From Flavobacterium sp. LPB0248 (lineage in GTDB: Bacteria; Bacteroidota; Bacteroidia; Flavobacteriales; Flavobacteriaceae): DNA of 64,000 nt. Positions 19,416-27,218 of this stretch are shown here, one piece after another. Positions within the stretch are counted from its first letter, which is position 1, and the number at the start of each line of letters is the position of its first letter. The translations under genes and the position numbers were made by a program. The stretch is taken from NCBI RefSeq assembly GCF_013388355.1, contig NZ_CP058246.1, forward strand, positions 1,178,001 through 1,242,000, given 5' to 3'. The notes beneath the pieces are model-generated. The model did no database searches. It saw nothing but the letters and a program-made list of their open reading frames with translations, and was not told where the DNA came from.

Positions 19416-19724
19416 TTTGTCTTCTTAAATTTCTTCATGTCGAAGCTTCGCAAATAGTATTTTTTGTCATTTACCAATGTTAATTTACCACAAATAAACC
19501 CGAAAAAATTTAAAACAAACAAACGAGTTTTCTTTTAAAAATCTGTAATAAAAAGATTGTTTATATATTTGATTTAATTAAAGTATTACCATTAATCATA
19601 TATATGCGTGACGTTGGGTAGCTTTGTATGTTTTCGTCATACATATATATCCTAATTATGCGATATTTTTGACTAACCGAAGACAAAACTCAAGTTAGGC
19701 GACATTTTAACACAACCATCAGAA
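19416..19724. other. intergenic region at the left edge of the cassette-like array
   Basis: No gene seen. It holds a -7-like TATATTTG at 19564-19571 pointing into the array, a hairpin TGTATG/CATACA (19625-19643), and two same-direction matches to the integron core consensus GTTRRRY: GTTGGGT at 19613-19619 and GTTAGGC at 19694-19700. The stretch GTGACGTTGGGT resembles the right ends of the repeats further on. It could be a degenerate recombination site or an emptied cassette. Confidence 0.45.
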
Positions 19725-20174
19725 ATGGCAAGTATCGACAGAATAGATTGGCATCAAACGGAAGATTTCCCTAAAAATGTTCCTCTTGAAAATGGAGGAA
19801 CTCATATTGGAATGTATTTAAATTGGATAATTGATAACAATTTAATTGGCGAAATTCACATCACGGAATCAGCTAGCTTATTAGAAAATGTAAAAGCTAA
19901 AAAAATTACTGGTCGTGATTTCCTGATTAAATGTTGTGATGGAAAGTTTTGGGCAGAAGATTTGAATGAAATAGGACTAAAATTTACCGAGGATTATTAT
20001 TCATCCGACAAATATTTTGACGACTATGTAAACACATTAGATTCAAATCAAGATAGCATTTATGAATATAAAAACAGTTGGGAAAACTACAAAAAAGTAA
20101 GGCTTGTAATAGATAAACGCTTTAAAGATTGGCAGAAAAAAAATAACAAAAAACCTTGGCAATTCTGGAAATAA
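19725..20174 (+). CDS. cassette 1: conserved protein of unknown function
   Basis: 149 residues, no signal peptide, acidic middle and basic tail (RFKDWQKKNNKKPWQFWK). The N terminus MASIDRIDWHQTEDFPKNVP followed by GGTHIGMYLNWIIDNNL is a pattern I associate with a family of uncharacterised bacterial proteins (I believe DUF7832), but I cannot confirm the number. No catalytic motif is evident. The stop codon is 7 bases before the first array repeat. Confidence 0.75.
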   Translation: MASIDRIDWHQTEDFPKNVPLENGGTHIGMYLNWIIDNNLIGEIHITESASLLENVKAKKITGRDFLIKCCDGKFWAEDLNEIGLKFTEDYYSSDKYFDDYVNTLDSNQDSIYEYKNSWENYKKVRLVIDKRFKDWQKKNNKKPWQFWK

Positions 20175-20181
20175 AAACGTC

Positions 20182-20338
20182 ACTTAACAGCTACTACAAA
20201 GCATTTGGGTAATTGACTTAATAAAAAGATCATTTTATATTTCAATAATTTGCTTCGCTTGTTCGCTATCACTCGGGTGGCAAATCCGAGGAATTGGCCA
20301 ATTTAGTTCTAAACCCGTTGCAGTAGCGGGACTTTAGC
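20182..20338 (+). repeat. array repeat 1 (attC-like palindrome)
   Basis: Left end ACTTAAC (20182-20188) matches RYYYAAC. The left arm GCTACTACAAAGCATTTGG pairs imperfectly with the right arm at 20307-20330 (complement of the type GCTACTGCAACGGGTTTAG). The centre is a hairpin with ATTTGC (20248-20253) and GCAAAT (20280-20285). The left arm carries a promoter-like pair: TTG 20213-20215, 20 bases, TATATTTC 20236-20243. Confidence 0.7.
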
Positions 20339-20379
20339 AAATACACTACAAAAGAAACGTAAGTAAAAAAATAGGAATA

Positions 20380-20997
20380 ATGGAAGAAAACAGAAAAAAT
20401 CATTGGGAAACAGTTTACGAAACTAAAAATGCAAACGAAGTAAGTTGGACTCAAGAAATTCCGAAGACTTCACTAGATCTTATAAAATCTTTCGACTTAA
20501 CGAAAAAATCTAAAATTATTGATATTGGTGGCGGAGATAGCAAACTAGTAGATTTTCTAATCGAAGAAGGTTTCGAAAATATAACTGTTTTAGATATTTC
20601 TGCAAAAGCAATTGAGAAAGCGAAAGCAAGGTTAGGATCAAATGCAGAAAAAGTGAATTGGATTGTAAGCGATATAACAGAATTTGAAACAGATGAAACG
20701 TTTGAAGTTTGGCATGACAGAGCAACATTCCATTTCTTAACCAGTAGAGAGCAAATTCAAAAATATATAGAAACTGCAAGAAAATCAGTTTCAGGATATT
20801 TAACTATTGGTACATTTTCTGAAAACGGGCCGAAAAAATGTAGCGGTTTAGACATAAAACAATATAATGAAGAAACATTAACCGCCGAAATGAAGAATGG
20901 ATTTAAAAAATTAAAATGCATTATTGAAGATCATACAACTCCGTTTGAAACGAAACAAAATTTTATATTTTGTAGTTTTAAACGACAATTAAACTAA
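20380..20997 (+). CDS. cassette 2: class I SAM-dependent methyltransferase
   Basis: 205 residues. KIIDIGGGDSKLVDFL (residues 45-60) is motif I, the S-adenosylmethionine loop of the Rossmann-like fold; VLDISAKAIEKAK is the acidic end of strand 2, and WIVSDITEF is motif III. The segment WHDRATFHFL occurs in a group of small-molecule methyltransferases. The start HWETVYETKNANEVSWTQ is typical of that group. The acceptor is unknown. The gene begins 41 bases after repeat 1. Confidence 0.88.
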   Translation: MEENRKNHWETVYETKNANEVSWTQEIPKTSLDLIKSFDLTKKSKIIDIGGGDSKLVDFLIEEGFENITVLDISAKAIEKAKARLGSNAEKVNWIVSDITEFETDETFEVWHDRATFHFLTSREQIQKYIETARKSVSGYLTIGTFSENGPKKCSGLDIKQYNEETLTAEMKNGFKKLKCIIEDHTTPFETKQNFIFCSFKRQLN

Positions 20998-21010
20998 AAA
21001 AGGATTATCT

Positions 21011-21146
21011 GCGAGGACACGCTACAAGCAATTTGGGCATTTGGCTTAATGGAAGAATTGGCTTGTATTTTGGGGAAAGATTTGGAAAACCCGAAAGATA
21101 TCGCTGATCTAACCTCAAACTTCTTGTGCGAAGGGACGTTTACGTC
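21011..21146 (+). repeat. array repeat 2 (divergent attC-like palindrome)
   Basis: The left arm CGCTACAAGCAATTTGGG pairs with the right arm whose complement reads CGCACAAGAAGTTTGAGG. The right end is ACGTTTACGTC. The conserved block GGCTTAATGGAA is present after the left arm, but the centre differs from the other copies and lacks the TTCGCTATCGC module. Promoter parts are weak here (TTG at 21041-21043, TGTATTTT at 21064-21071). Confidence 0.6.
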
Positions 21147-21193
21147 AGTTAATCCAAACAGAATTAAAAGAGTCAATTAAACCAAACAAGAAA

Positions 21194-21697
21194 ATGAAAC
21201 ACATCTATTCTTTAATTATTATCTCACTATTATCAAGTTGCTTTAAAACAGGAAATAACCAAACTCCAAAAGTTGAGAAAGAAAGTGTAAATGATATAAA
21301 ATCAGAAAATATAATTGGAAGTTGGAATTTTATTGAAACACGTGATATAAATGGAAAGAAACTTGATAATTATGAAGGCAGTTTTGGAACTGTTCAAGCA
21401 ACTGGCCCGAAATTAATCTATAAAGCAAATTTCACTTATGAAAAAGTTTTTACACCAAAAAATACTGATATTGGCAATTGGAAATTTAATAGTAAGACAA
21501 ATACGATTGAACACGATTTATACATTGATAGTACAGATTTCGTTGGTAAAGATTTAATCAGGCGAAAATTGGCCATTAAATCCGTAGATGGAAAATATTA
21601 CGAAAGAATAGAAGACAGAATAATAAAAATGGAAAAAGATGAAATGTTGATTGATAATAGAGGTTTAGTAGATGTTTATAAAAAAGAAAAAAAATAA
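21194..21697 (+). CDS. cassette 3: lipocalin-like lipoprotein
   Basis: 167 residues. The signal MKHIYSLIIISLLSSC has its lipid Cys at 16. IIGSWNFIETRDINGKKL opens a lipocalin-like beta barrel (GxW motif), a frequent Bacteroidota design for small exported lipoproteins. The rest alternates short strands with Lys/Asp turns and no catalytic motif is visible. Function unknown. The stop is 4 bases before repeat 3. Confidence 0.75.
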   Translation: MKHIYSLIIISLLSSCFKTGNNQTPKVEKESVNDIKSENIIGSWNFIETRDINGKKLDNYEGSFGTVQATGPKLIYKANFTYEKVFTPKNTDIGNWKFNSKTNTIEHDLYIDSTDFVGKDLIRRKLAIKSVDGKYYERIEDRIIKMEKDEMLIDNRGLVDVYKKEKK

Positions 21698-21701
21698 CCG
21701 A

Positions 21702-21864
21702 ACGCATAACAACTACTCTAAAGGATTTAGGGAATTGACTTAATGGAAAGTTGTTTTTATATTTGAATAATTTGCTTTGTCTGTTTGCTATCGCTCAAAT
21801 AGCAAATCCGAAGAATGAGGTTAATTTAGTCTCAAACCCGCTGTAGTTGTGGGACGTTGTATGC
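21702..21864 (+). repeat. array repeat 3 (attC-like palindrome)
   Basis: Ends are GCATAAC (21704-21710) and GTTGTATGC (21856-21864), nearly inverse. Inner arms CAACTACTCTAAAGGATTTA and the complement of 21823-21850 pair in the same pattern as repeats 1 and 5. Contains TTG (21735-21737), a 20-base spacer and a perfect -7 TATATTTG (21758-21765) directed at the next gene. Central hairpin TTTGCT/AGCAAA. Confidence 0.72.
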
Positions 21865-21898
21865 TATTTTGATCAAAAATGTGCTAAAAATTAATAAG

Positions 21899-22447
21899 AT
21901 GTTTTCAAAAAAAGTTTTATTTATAATTTGTCTTTTCTCGTTAATTAGCTGTGGATATATCAGAATACCCAAAAACGAATATGGAGAACCTGTTCTGAAC
22001 GAAAAAGTCAAATACACTTTTTTAGATATGCCAACTGAAACTGACTTAAAAAAAATAGATACATCCGCATACTATGTTCAAATTTTTGAAGGACGATATT
22101 ATAATAATGGAGAAAAAGAAAATCCTCAAATTTTAAAATTTCATAACGATGGCTTTTTTAAGAAGTTTATGCTAATTGGTATAGATAAAAATGTTCATCG
22201 AAATAAAAATTCTATTTATTACGGTGGAAAATATAAAATAAAAGAGAATATCATTGAACTCGAGCAGTTTTATCCGTCAACAGGTGGTGCAACTAATTAC
22301 TATATCAGAAATGTACGAAAAGGAAAAATTGATGGAAACAAAATAATCTTTGACAGCAAAAATTCTTTACTTACAATTTTTGAAAAGAAACAAAGTCTAA
22401 ATTTAAAAACAGCTCACAACAGCCACTACAACAGATTTGGGCAATAG
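21899..22447 (+). CDS. cassette 4: lipoprotein of unknown function
   Basis: 182 residues. The signal MFSKKVLFIICLFSLISC has its lipobox Cys at 18. The mature part has a YYVQIFEGRYYNNGEKENP strand region and ends in an LTIFEKK strand, which looks like a small beta-rich fold. I start at ATG 21899 rather than a start 42 bases earlier that would lie in repeat 3. The last dozen codons and the TAG stop (22445-22447) fall inside the left arm of repeat 4, so the C terminus is encoded by the repeat. Confidence 0.72.
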   Translation: MFSKKVLFIICLFSLISCGYIRIPKNEYGEPVLNEKVKYTFLDMPTETDLKKIDTSAYYVQIFEGRYYNNGEKENPQILKFHNDGFFKKFMLIGIDKNVHRNKNSIYYGGKYKIKENIIELEQFYPSTGGATNYYIRNVRKGKIDGNKIIFDSKNSLLTIFEKKQSLNLKTAHNSHYNRFGQ

Positions 22448-22574
22448 GCTTAATAAAAAGATGGTTTTATATTTGAATAATTTGCTTCGCCAGTTCGCTA
22501 TCGCTCAAATAGCAAATCCGAAGAATGGACTTTATTTAATCCCAAAACCGCTCTAGTGCCAGAACGTTAGTCCC
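22412..22574 (+). repeat. array repeat 4 (attC-like palindrome)
   Basis: Left end GCTCACAAC, right end ACGTTAGTC (close to GTTRRRY). The left arm CCACTACAACAGATTTGGG faces a right arm with the complement CACTAGAGCGGTTTTGGG. The centre is ATTTGCT/AGCAAAT round the shared GTTCGCTATCGCTC module. A perfect -7 TATATTTG is at 22468-22475, but the -33 position reads TAG, the stop codon of cassette 4. Confidence 0.7.
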
Positions 22575-22603
22575 AGACTTAAGCGCAGAATTCACAAAGA
22601 CAA

Positions 22604-23080
22604 ATGATAGAGAATATTGAAATTATACAGACAACTGAACTAAACGAACAAGCAAAAAAGCAAGTGCTTGACTTATGGAATAGGGAATATCCTGAAAAAC
22701 TTTCATACAATAGTTTAACTGAATTTGACAATTATCTGCAAAACTTAAATAACCTTAAGCATTTTTTGTTGACAAGTGACATAGGCTTAATTTTGGGTTG
22801 GGCTTTGACATTTGACAGAGATAATGAGAAGTGGTTTGCTATCATTTTATCAGAAAAAATAAAAGGAAATGGATTAGGGCGAAAAATGCTAGACAAAATT
22901 AAAAATACTGAATTAGTATTAAATGGTTGGGTAATAGACCATAACAAGGACAAGAAAAAAAACGGGCAAGAATATATTTCGCCATTAAAATTTTATGAAA
23001 AATGTGGTTTTAGAATTTTAAAAGATGTAAGACTTGAACTTGACAAAATTTCAGCAGTAAAAATAAAATGGCAAAAATAA
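22604..23080 (+). CDS. cassette 5: GNAT-family N-acetyltransferase
   Basis: 158 residues. The acetyl-CoA pyrophosphate loop is KGNGLGRKML (residues 87-96), placed after the ILSEKI strand as in Gcn5-related acetyltransferases; SPLKFYEKCGFRILK is motif B with the typical FYEKxGF. The acceptor is unknown; GNAT genes are common integron cargo. It begins 29 bases after repeat 4 and ends 12 bases before repeat 5. Confidence 0.88.
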   Translation: MIENIEIIQTTELNEQAKKQVLDLWNREYPEKLSYNSLTEFDNYLQNLNNLKHFLLTSDIGLILGWALTFDRDNEKWFAIILSEKIKGNGLGRKMLDKIKNTELVLNGWVIDHNKDKKKNGQEYISPLKFYEKCGFRILKDVRLELDKISAVKIKWQK

Positions 23081-23092
23081 ACCAATAAAGTC

Positions 23093-23250
23093 GGTAACTA
23101 ACATTAGTACAACAGATTTGAACAATAAGCTTAATGGAAAATGTTTTTGTGTTTGAATGATTTGCTTCACCTGTTCGCTATCGCTCGGGTGGTAAATCCG
23201 ATAATAGCCTTAATTTAGTCTCAAAGCCACTGTAGTAGCAGGATGTTACC
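23093..23250 (+). repeat. array repeat 5 (attC-like palindrome)
   Basis: Ends GGTAAC (23093-23098) and GTTACC (23245-23250) are exact inverses. Left arm TAGTACAACAGATTTGAAC pairs with the complement TACTACAGTGGCTTTGAGAC. The central hairpin pairs ATTT and TTCACC with GGGTGG and AAAT, a different base set from repeat 4 but the same shape, which suggests selection on pairing. Promoter parts are decayed (TGTGTTTG at 23148-23155). Confidence 0.7.
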
Positions 23251-23256
23251 AATAAT

Positions 23257-24177
23257 ATGAAGAAACTAACTCTAATATTCGTAATTATTTTTTCAAACGT
23301 AGCGTTTGGAAATAAAATAGATGAACTCAAAACAGATAAAGACGTTGAAGATTTTATCAAAACTGTAGCTCCTAAATTTATTAAGAAAGTATGGAAAGAT
23401 TTTGATTATGGAAATTTTAGAATCGTTCCAACAGATAGCATTTATACAAATTTAAAATGTCAGAAGATTTTCAATCAATCTGACATAAATAATTGGAAAA
23501 AAGTAGACATTAACAACGATGGACTAACTGATTTGCTTTTCATTCCGCATTATTACGGATATTCACAATATGCTATAATTGATCAAGGCAGTAATAATTT
23601 TAAACTAACTAGATTTATTATTGATTTTGCTATTTGCGAATATGTGAAACCAATTAAAGTTAAAGATAAAAATGAATTACAAATTCGAAAAGTAAATTTA
23701 CCTTTTGATTTTGATGATAACATTGAGAAATATATCAAGATAGATACTTTAACATATAAGTTTAATTCTTTTATTGAACTTAACGACAAAGTCATCATTG
23801 ATAATAAAATTAAATCTATAGAAGTTAAAACGGATTATTGCTATGGAACCTGTCCAGTTTTTAAACTTACAATTAATAAAAATGGTCTAGCTGAGTTTGA
23901 TGGTATAGAATTTACTAAGTTTAGAGGAAAATCAATAAATCAATTTGACCCAAAAAATGTTGCAGAAATATTTGACTTACTAAATTACATAGAAATTAAG
24001 AAATTAAAAGATTACTACGAAGTTAATTATACTGATGCTTCAACAGCAACTCTTCACATAATTTTTGAAGATGGGTCAATTAAGAAAATAAAGGATTACG
24101 GATTAAGTGGTACTTATGGATTAAGTGCTCTGTATTCAAAACTAACCAAATTAGCAACAGAAACTGAATGGAAATAA
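23257..24177 (+). CDS. cassette 6: secreted DUF6438-type protein
   Basis: 306 residues. Signal peptide 1-18 (FSNVAFG). The N-terminal 150 residues include an EF-hand-like DINNDGLTDLLF repeat of the kind seen in FG-GAP/VCBS proteins. The C-terminal part (about residues 188-300), with VKTDYCYGTCPVFKLTINKN followed by FRGKSINQFDP, matches what I know as DUF6438, a domain of unknown function. It starts only 6 bases after repeat 5. Confidence 0.75.
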   Translation: MKKLTLIFVIIFSNVAFGNKIDELKTDKDVEDFIKTVAPKFIKKVWKDFDYGNFRIVPTDSIYTNLKCQKIFNQSDINNWKKVDINNDGLTDLLFIPHYYGYSQYAIIDQGSNNFKLTRFIIDFAICEYVKPIKVKDKNELQIRKVNLPFDFDDNIEKYIKIDTLTYKFNSFIELNDKVIIDNKIKSIEVKTDYCYGTCPVFKLTINKNGLAEFDGIEFTKFRGKSINQFDPKNVAEIFDLLNYIEIKKLKDYYEVNYTDASTATLHIIFEDGSIKKIKDYGLSGTYGLSALYSKLTKLATETEWK

Positions 24178-24183
24178 AAAACT

Positions 24184-24233
24184 GCAGCCAATAGCTACTA
24201 TAACAGATTTTGGCAATAGGACTAATGGGAATT
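24184..24233 (+). repeat. array repeat 6, left half only
   Basis: GCCAATAGCTACTATAACAG and the following TTTTGGCAATAGGACTAATG match the left arms of repeats 4 and 5, but no right arm follows. The array therefore ends in a truncated repeat fused to the rlmF upstream region. Confidence 0.6.
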
Positions 24234-24263
24234 TCCTAAAATCATTTCCAAAAAAGGAATGCC

Positions 24264-24271
24264 TATCTTTG
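24264..24271 (+). promoter_or_regulatory. -7 promoter element of rlmF (TATCTTTG)
   Basis: TAnnTTTG match 17 bases before the preferred ATG at 24289. A possible start at 24259 overlaps it and is rejected for that reason. Confidence 0.6.
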
Positions 24272-24288
24272 CATCGAAATCAAAAAAA

Positions 24289-25239
24289 ATGAAAGCAGAA
24301 AACAATTCCCAAAAAGACAATTTACATCCAAGAAATCTTCATCGAAACCGATATGATTTTGAACTTCTCATTTCAAATTGTCCCGAATTAAAGGCTTTTG
24401 TTTCCATTAATAAACACGGAATAGAAACCATTGATTTCAGTAATCCGCTTGCAGTAAAAACATTAAACAAAGCTTTACTTAAAACGTATTACAACATTCA
24501 AAACTGGGATATTCCTAAAGATTATCTTTGCCCGCCAATTCCAGGACGTGCCGATTATATTCATTATATAGCCGATTTATTGGCTGAAAGCAATAACAAT
24601 CAAATTCCAGAAACCAGCACTGTTTTAGGATTAGATATCGGTACAGGCTCAAATTTAATCTATCCGATATTAGGAAATTCAATTTACAATTGGAGTTTTG
24701 TTGGAACAGATATTGACCAAAGATCAATTGAAAATTGCGCTAAAATTATTGAAACCAATCCCGAATTAATTGATTCTATCAGCTTGCAACAGCAAACTGA
24801 ACCTCGATTTATTTTTAAAAATATTATCACGCCCGAAGATCGTTTTACATTCACGATGTGCAATCCGCCTTTTCATGCATCTGCCGAAGAAGCTCATAAA
24901 AGCACTTCTAGAAAAGTTTCCAATTTAAACCCTAAAGAAAAAAGAAATACAAATCCTGTTCTAAACTTTGGCGGACAAAATGCAGAATTGTGGTGCAACG
25001 GTGGCGAAATCGGATTCATCACGCAAATGATTTACGAAAGTGCTAAATATCCATCGCAAGTTTTATGGTTTACTACTCTAGTTTCTAAAAAAGAGAATCT
25101 TTCTTCGATTTACAAAATCTTGAAAAAAGTAAACGCCGTTTCTGTCAAAACAATAGAAATGTCACAAGGACAAAAAAATAGCCGAATTGTAGCTTGGAGT
25201 TTTCTAAATGACACTGAGCACAACTCTTGGAAATTTTAA
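24289..25239 (+). CDS. rlmF: 23S rRNA (adenine1618-N6)-methyltransferase
   Basis: 316 residues. It methylates N6 of A1618 (E. coli numbering) in 23S rRNA. Visible: LHPRNLHRNRYDFELL near the N terminus, the SAM loop LGLDIGTGSNLIYPI, and CNPPFHAS, the N/D-P-P-Y/F signature of adenine-N6 methyltransferases. Ends SRIVAWSF. This housekeeping gene marks the right border of the cassette-like block. Confidence 0.93.
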   Translation: MKAENNSQKDNLHPRNLHRNRYDFELLISNCPELKAFVSINKHGIETIDFSNPLAVKTLNKALLKTYYNIQNWDIPKDYLCPPIPGRADYIHYIADLLAESNNNQIPETSTVLGLDIGTGSNLIYPILGNSIYNWSFVGTDIDQRSIENCAKIIETNPELIDSISLQQQTEPRFIFKNIITPEDRFTFTMCNPPFHASAEEAHKSTSRKVSNLNPKEKRNTNPVLNFGGQNAELWCNGGEIGFITQMIYESAKYPSQVLWFTTLVSKKENLSSIYKILKKVNAVSVKTIEMSQGQKNSRIVAWSFLNDTEHNSWKF

Positions 25240-25296
25240 GGTTTTCAAAACCAATCGTATGATTTTGTTTTGTAACTTCGATAAAATTACGCTATT

Positions 25297-25524
25297 ATGA
25301 ACACTCTTGAACTTAAAAATATTTTAATTTCTGAAATTGAAAAAATTGATGACGATCAGTTTTTATCTGCTTTAAAAACAATTTTAGATAGTCGCAAAAC
25401 TCCTGTCAATTATTCTGAAAGATATAATGAAGATTTAAAAGTTGCTGAAGAAGATATTCAAAGTGGTAATTTCTATTCTCATAATGAAATGAAGGATCAA
25501 ATTGAACAATGGAAAAAGAAATAA
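25297..25524 (+). CDS. antitoxin of a type II toxin-antitoxin pair
   Basis: 75 residues, acidic, mostly helical. The N-terminal half (LISEIEKIDDDQFLSALKTI) would be the dimer/DNA-contact part and the C-terminal KVAEEDIQSGNFYSHNEMK the toxin-binding tail, as is common for Bacteroidota antitoxins paired with RelE/ParE toxins. It overlaps the toxin start by 16 bases, which implies translational coupling. A near-consensus -7 (TAACTTCG, 25273-25280) lies just upstream. Confidence 0.8.
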   Translation: MNTLELKNILISEIEKIDDDQFLSALKTILDSRKTPVNYSERYNEDLKVAEEDIQSGNFYSHNEMKDQIEQWKKK

Positions 25525-25811
25525 TTTGGTCTAAAGCCGCTAAAATTCAGCTTGAAAAAATATACTTTCATATATTTAAAGAATCTAAAAGTAAAAATAT
25601 CCCAAACAAAGTAATTGATAGTATTTATAATTCTGTAACAATTTTAAAAACAAATTGGGAAATTTACGAATTGGATGAAATGAAAATTCCAAACAATGGA
25701 AGTTATCGCGCATACGAAATTTATAGTTATCGAATATCTTATAAAATAACTTTCAATGAGATTCATATTTTGAGAATTCGTCACACAAGTCGTAATCAAA
25801 AAAAACTATAA
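25509..25811 (+). CDS. RelE/ParE-family toxin
   Basis: 100 residues with the compact RelE/ParE fold: N-terminal IWSKAAKIQLEKIYFHI helix pair, the YRAYEIYSYRISYKI strands and a terminal ILRIRHTSRNQKK basic strand. The conserved RHTSRN ending is typical of ParE-like members. Depending on subgroup it would cut mRNA at ribosomes or poison gyrase; the sequence does not decide which. Immediately downstream of its antitoxin and close to the cassette array. Confidence 0.85.
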   Translation: MEKEIIWSKAAKIQLEKIYFHIFKESKSKNIPNKVIDSIYNSVTILKTNWEIYELDEMKIPNNGSYRAYEIYSYRISYKITFNEIHILRIRHTSRNQKKL

Positions 25812-25907
25812 TCTTTTTTCTACTTAAATAACTCATTTCCAAAACAAAACCTTGATTTTATAATTAGCTTTTGCTACATTTATTGTAAACTATTTAAAAT
25901 CAAGATT

Positions 25908-26144
25908 ATGGCAGAATATATTGGTTATCTCGCATCTGTATTTATTGTTGGAGGTTTTTTGCTGAAAAATCTCCGAGCAATCCGATTTATTAATATGTTT
26001 GGCTGTATCTGTTTTGCCATTTATGGCATCTTTTTAAACGACTATAGAGATTTTAACCAATGGCTTTGGCCCGTAATAATTCCGAACGCTATTTTAGCTT
26101 TTGTACAGATTTATTATCTGACTTCCAAAAACGACAAATCTTAA
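25908..26144 (+). CDS. YgjV-like small membrane protein
   Basis: 78 residues with three hydrophobic segments (YIGYLASVFIVGGFLL, IRFINMFGCICFAIYGIFL, LWPVIIPNAILAFVQIYYL). The pattern matches the YgjV family of small inner-membrane proteins related to PQ-loop transporters. Function unknown. Confidence 0.7.
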   Translation: MAEYIGYLASVFIVGGFLLKNLRAIRFINMFGCICFAIYGIFLNDYRDFNQWLWPVIIPNAILAFVQIYYLTSKNDKS

Positions 26145-26229
26145 AATTATGATATTTTAAAATAAAATTCTGATACACTTTTCGCCAGCTCTGCTCGTAA
26201 CTTTAAGCTGAAAATTGAATTTTATTACT

Positions 26230-27171
26230 ATGTTGAAACTATATTTCCGATTGGCAGTTGTGCTCTTTTTAGTCACAAGTTGTTCTTCGTCCAAAAAGGC
26301 AAAATTTGACGATTATGTTTTTAAAACTAGAACTGAAGAGGTAAAATATCAAACCGCTTATGATAAAGCTTTAAAACTTTGGAATATTCCGTATACCGAA
26401 GAAGATGTAAAAACTAGTTTTGGAACCGCGCATGTAATTATTGCTGGACCAAAAAACGGAAAAGATCTTGTTTTACTTCACGGAATGGATGCCAGTTCGA
26501 CCATGTGGTATCCTAACATTAAAACTTTGGCCAAAAATCATCGCATTTACGCCATCGATTTTATAATGGAACCCAATAAATCCAACTTAACCACTAAACC
26601 GCTTTCATCCGATAATATTGTTGTTTTTTACAATGAAGTTTTCAGCTATTACAAATTAAAGAAATTTGATATCATTGGCGCTTCACGAGGCGGCTGGATT
26701 GCAACATTATTAGCCACTCAAAAATCAAATTCGATCGATAAAATTGTTTTATTAAGTCCAGCACAGACTTTTAAATTTCTTGATAAACCAAGAAAAACAT
26801 CATCGGCTTTACTTTTAAAACTTTTTCCAAGCGAAAAGAAATTCAGCAAAACGCTTTCGACATTTTCTACTCATCCAGAAAATATTAGTGTCATTTATAA
26901 AAGACAATTCTATTTGGCCAATAAATATGCAAAATCAAATTCCAGCATGCTTAAAATGATGCCTTTTTCAGATAAAGAATTAGAATCTATTCAAAATCCG
27001 GTTCTAATTTTAATCGGAGATAAAGATGTTATTAATTCAGAAGAAAGTTTGGATCGTGCAAAAAAACACCTTGTCAATTGTAAAACAAAAACGGTAAAAG
27101 ATGCAGGACATTTTTTAACGATAGATCAGCCAAAAGTGGTAAATGATGCGATCATTAATTTTTTAGATTAG
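26230..27171 (+). CDS. alpha/beta hydrolase lipoprotein
   Basis: 313 residues from ATG 26230; a TTG at 26215 would only add five residues before the signal. The signal MLKLYFRLAVVLFLVTSC has lipid Cys18. VLLHGMDASSTMW (81-93) is the oxyanion region, GASRGG (150-155) holds nucleophile Ser152, GDKDVI the Asp, and DAGHFL the His. A complete serine hydrolase triad in an exported, membrane-anchored protein; the substrate is unknown. Confidence 0.88.
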   Translation: MLKLYFRLAVVLFLVTSCSSSKKAKFDDYVFKTRTEEVKYQTAYDKALKLWNIPYTEEDVKTSFGTAHVIIAGPKNGKDLVLLHGMDASSTMWYPNIKTLAKNHRIYAIDFIMEPNKSNLTTKPLSSDNIVVFYNEVFSYYKLKKFDIIGASRGGWIATLLATQKSNSIDKIVLLSPAQTFKFLDKPRKTSSALLLKLFPSEKKFSKTLSTFSTHPENISVIYKRQFYLANKYAKSNSSMLKMMPFSDKELESIQNPVLILIGDKDVINSEESLDRAKKHLVNCKTKTVKDAGHFLTIDQPKVVNDAIINFLD

Positions 27172-27218
27172 AATTCAAACTTCGTATCTTTACAAAACCA
27201 AATTTTCAGTATACTCAA

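Larger units (their letters stand above)
19606..24233 (+). mobile_element. integron-like cassette array without integrase
   Basis: Six unrelated single genes lie head to tail on the + strand: 19725, 20380, 21194, 21899, 22604 and 23257. Each is followed within about 15 bases by, or overlaps, one copy of a related imperfect palindrome (five full copies of 136-163 bases, one half copy). Gene plus repeat is the layout of integron cassettes and attC sites, and several repeat ends match RYYYAAC or GTTRRRY wholly or in part. Housekeeping genes flank both sides. There is no integrase in this window. The repetition is seen directly; movement as cassettes is inferred. Confidence 0.65.

Noticed and set aside
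19416..24300. An integron integrase gene next to the array
   Set aside because: I searched both strands for a tyrosine recombinase and saw none; the genes on both sides are housekeeping.
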